From NCBI GenBank assembly GCA_001464765.1, contig LNDV01000035.1, positions 370,823 to 434,822 of the forward strand: a DNA stretch of 64,000 nucleotides, given 5' to 3'. A program made the translations under genes and the position numbers. The notes below the pieces were generated by a model that saw only the letters and a program-made list of their open reading frames with translations, made no database searches and had not been told where the DNA came from. The stretch's first letter is position 1. Each line of letters starts with the position of its first letter. This document shows positions 62,903 to 64,000 of this stretch, piece after piece. This DNA comes from Betaproteobacteria bacterium Ga0077526. GTDB taxonomy: Bacteria > Pseudomonadota > Gammaproteobacteria > Burkholderiales > Ga0077523.

Positions 62903-63835
62903 ATGAAACCCGTTCCTGCTCTACCCGCACTCGCCATCGCCGTGTTCGGCGCGACCCTCGCCGTCCCCGCCGGCGCCGAGACCGTGATCGGTCTCACGAC
63001 CACCAATCAGCTCGTGATGTTCGACAGCACGTCACCCGCGATGGCCAGCCCGCTGATGACCATCACGGGCCTCGCGGCCAACGAACGCATCCTCGGCATC
63101 GATCACCGCCCCACCACCGGCCTCCTGTACGGCATCGGCAGTGCGTCGAACCTCTACACGCTCGACGCAGCGACCGGCAATGCGACGCTCGTCGCGGCGC
63201 TGATGGCCGACCCGTCGGACACGACCCAGCCCTTCGCCGGATTCCTGGGCACTTCCTACGGCGTGGACTTCAATCCGGTGCCGGACCTCGGCATGGCGCT
63301 GCCGTCACTGCGCGTGACGAGCAACGTAGGCGAGAACCTGCGGATCAACGTGAACGGGGCGAATGCCGGGCGCGTGTTCACGGACACGGCGCTGTCGATC
63401 CCGGCCGGCGGAACACCGACGATCGTCGCATCGGCCTACACCAACAACGACGTGGACCCGGCGACGGGCACGGCGTTGTTCAACATCGACAGCGCGTCGG
63501 ACAGCCTCTTCCAGCAGACCAATCCCAACGGAGGGACGCTCACGCTGATCGGCGGGCTTGGGGTGGGTACCACGGGTGTCGTCGGCTTCGATGTGTCGCG
63601 CTCCGGGACCGCATTCGCGTCCCTCACGGACGACCTCACCGGCAAGAGCAGCGTTTACACCGTCAATCTGGCAACGGGTTCGGCGAGCCTGCTGGGTGAA
63701 TTCGGGATTGGCGGAAACACCGCCATCGCCCCGGCGCTCGCCGATATCGCGGCGCCGGTGCCGGAGCCGTCGACGTACCTGATGATGGCGCTGGGACTCG
63801 CAGGCATGGGTCTCGTCGCGCGACGGAGGGTGTGA
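62903..63835 (+). CDS. PEP-CTERM protein with DUF4394 domain
   Basis: A 310-residue protein: signal peptide (ALPALAIAVFGATLAVPAGA), then a DUF4394 beta-propeller-like domain (VIGLTTTNQLVMFDSTSP, ILGIDHRPTTGLLYGIGSAS, GVDFNPVPD...LRVTSNVGENLRIN), and tail VPEPSTYLMMALGLAGMGLV followed by ARRRV. GGAG is eight bases before ATG 62903. Confidence 0.92.
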   Translation: MKPVPALPALAIAVFGATLAVPAGAETVIGLTTTNQLVMFDSTSPAMASPLMTITGLAANERILGIDHRPTTGLLYGIGSASNLYTLDAATGNATLVAALMADPSDTTQPFAGFLGTSYGVDFNPVPDLGMALPSLRVTSNVGENLRINVNGANAGRVFTDTALSIPAGGTPTIVASAYTNNDVDPATGTALFNIDSASDSLFQQTNPNGGTLTLIGGLGVGTTGVVGFDVSRSGTAFASLTDDLTGKSSVYTVNLATGSASLLGEFGIGGNTAIAPALADIAAPVPEPSTYLMMALGLAGMGLVARRRV

Positions 63836-63874
63836 GGCGTTCCGGTCAGCGGATCGTTCCGTGGACCGGACTTC

Positions 63875-63902
63875 GCCCGGGGGATCGATGGCTCCCGGGC
63901 GG
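63875..63902. repeat. Degenerate REP-like inverted repeat
   Basis: CGCCCGGG and CCCGGGCG separated by 12 bases, within a context (GGACTTCGCCCGGG, CCCGGGCGGAGCCCG) related to the REP element of the 24-kb array. Lies 40 bases after the last stop and may act as a transcript end. Confidence 0.5.
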
Positions 63903-64000
63903 AGCCCGTATATGGACTCCTCCCTGTTTGCAAGCAGGAAGTGCTTTTGGCGTAAGGATCGACTGCGCACGTATATCCGGCCTCTAGAGGTGGGCGCAAT

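Overview
The DNA is GC-rich, with dense overlapping operons, TRAP transporters, CoA-linked aromatic catabolism, a bacteriophytochrome and five PEP-CTERM surface proteins. Together these suggest an environmental betaproteobacterium (Burkholderiales/Rhodocyclales type), although no rRNA or core marker gene is present to prove it. No tRNA, rRNA, CRISPR array or phage was seen.

Region 1 (1-9749, + strand) is one tightly overlapping operon that enters from the left edge: indolepyruvate-oxidoreductase-type IorA (partial) and IorB, both subunits of a Rieske ring-hydroxylating oxygenase, an acyl-CoA ligase, a thiolase-like protein without the thiolase nucleophile, a DUF35 zinc-ribbon/OB protein fused to an SDR domain, and a metal-dependent cyclase-family hydrolase. 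Region 3 (19593-26126, +) holds an anthraniloyl-CoA monooxygenase/reductase, an SDR, an acyl-CoA dehydrogenase, RidA and glutaryl-CoA dehydrogenase. Read together, they can be arranged into a route from indole-3-acetate through dioxindole-3-acetyl-CoA, isatin and isatinate to 2-aminobenzoyl-CoA and glutaryl-CoA. This is an inference from family chemistry and not a demonstrated pathway.

Region 2 (about 9.8-19.5 kb, mostly - strand) is a decayed accessory island: remnants of IS3 OrfA (two), IS110 and IS91 transposases, two RHS core fragments, a porin remnant and a frameshifted PIN toxin lie among small membrane or secreted ORFs, two tandem paralogous lipoproteins and one intact MDR oxidoreductase.

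Region 4 (26156-34253, +) continues with a DctPQM TRAP transporter, a secreted cyclase-family protein, an overlapping pair of acyl-CoA dehydrogenases, an enoyl-CoA hydratase and a MetE-like protein. Region 5 (34.3-41.4 kb) has duplicated PH-like membrane proteins, two PEP-CTERM proteins, two lipoproteins, a LuxR-type regulator with two HTH domains and a 175-bp partial copy of the 5' end of the next TRAP gene. Region 6 (41.7-47.4 kb) is a second TRAP system (fused DctQM plus DctP) with a cupin, an MFS carrier and an alpha/beta hydrolase. Region 7 (47.5-64 kb) holds a bacteriophytochrome kinase, a P450, a pair of secreted proteins of unknown function, three PEP-CTERM proteins, a TPP enzyme/enoyl-CoA hydratase/CoA-transferase operon, an HDOD protein and an alginate-export-type porin.

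A palindromic REP-like element (core TAGCCCGGACTCCGTCCGGG) occurs singly at 4860 and 54032 and as a tandem array with 105-bp period at 23952-24443, inside the anthraniloyl-CoA operon.
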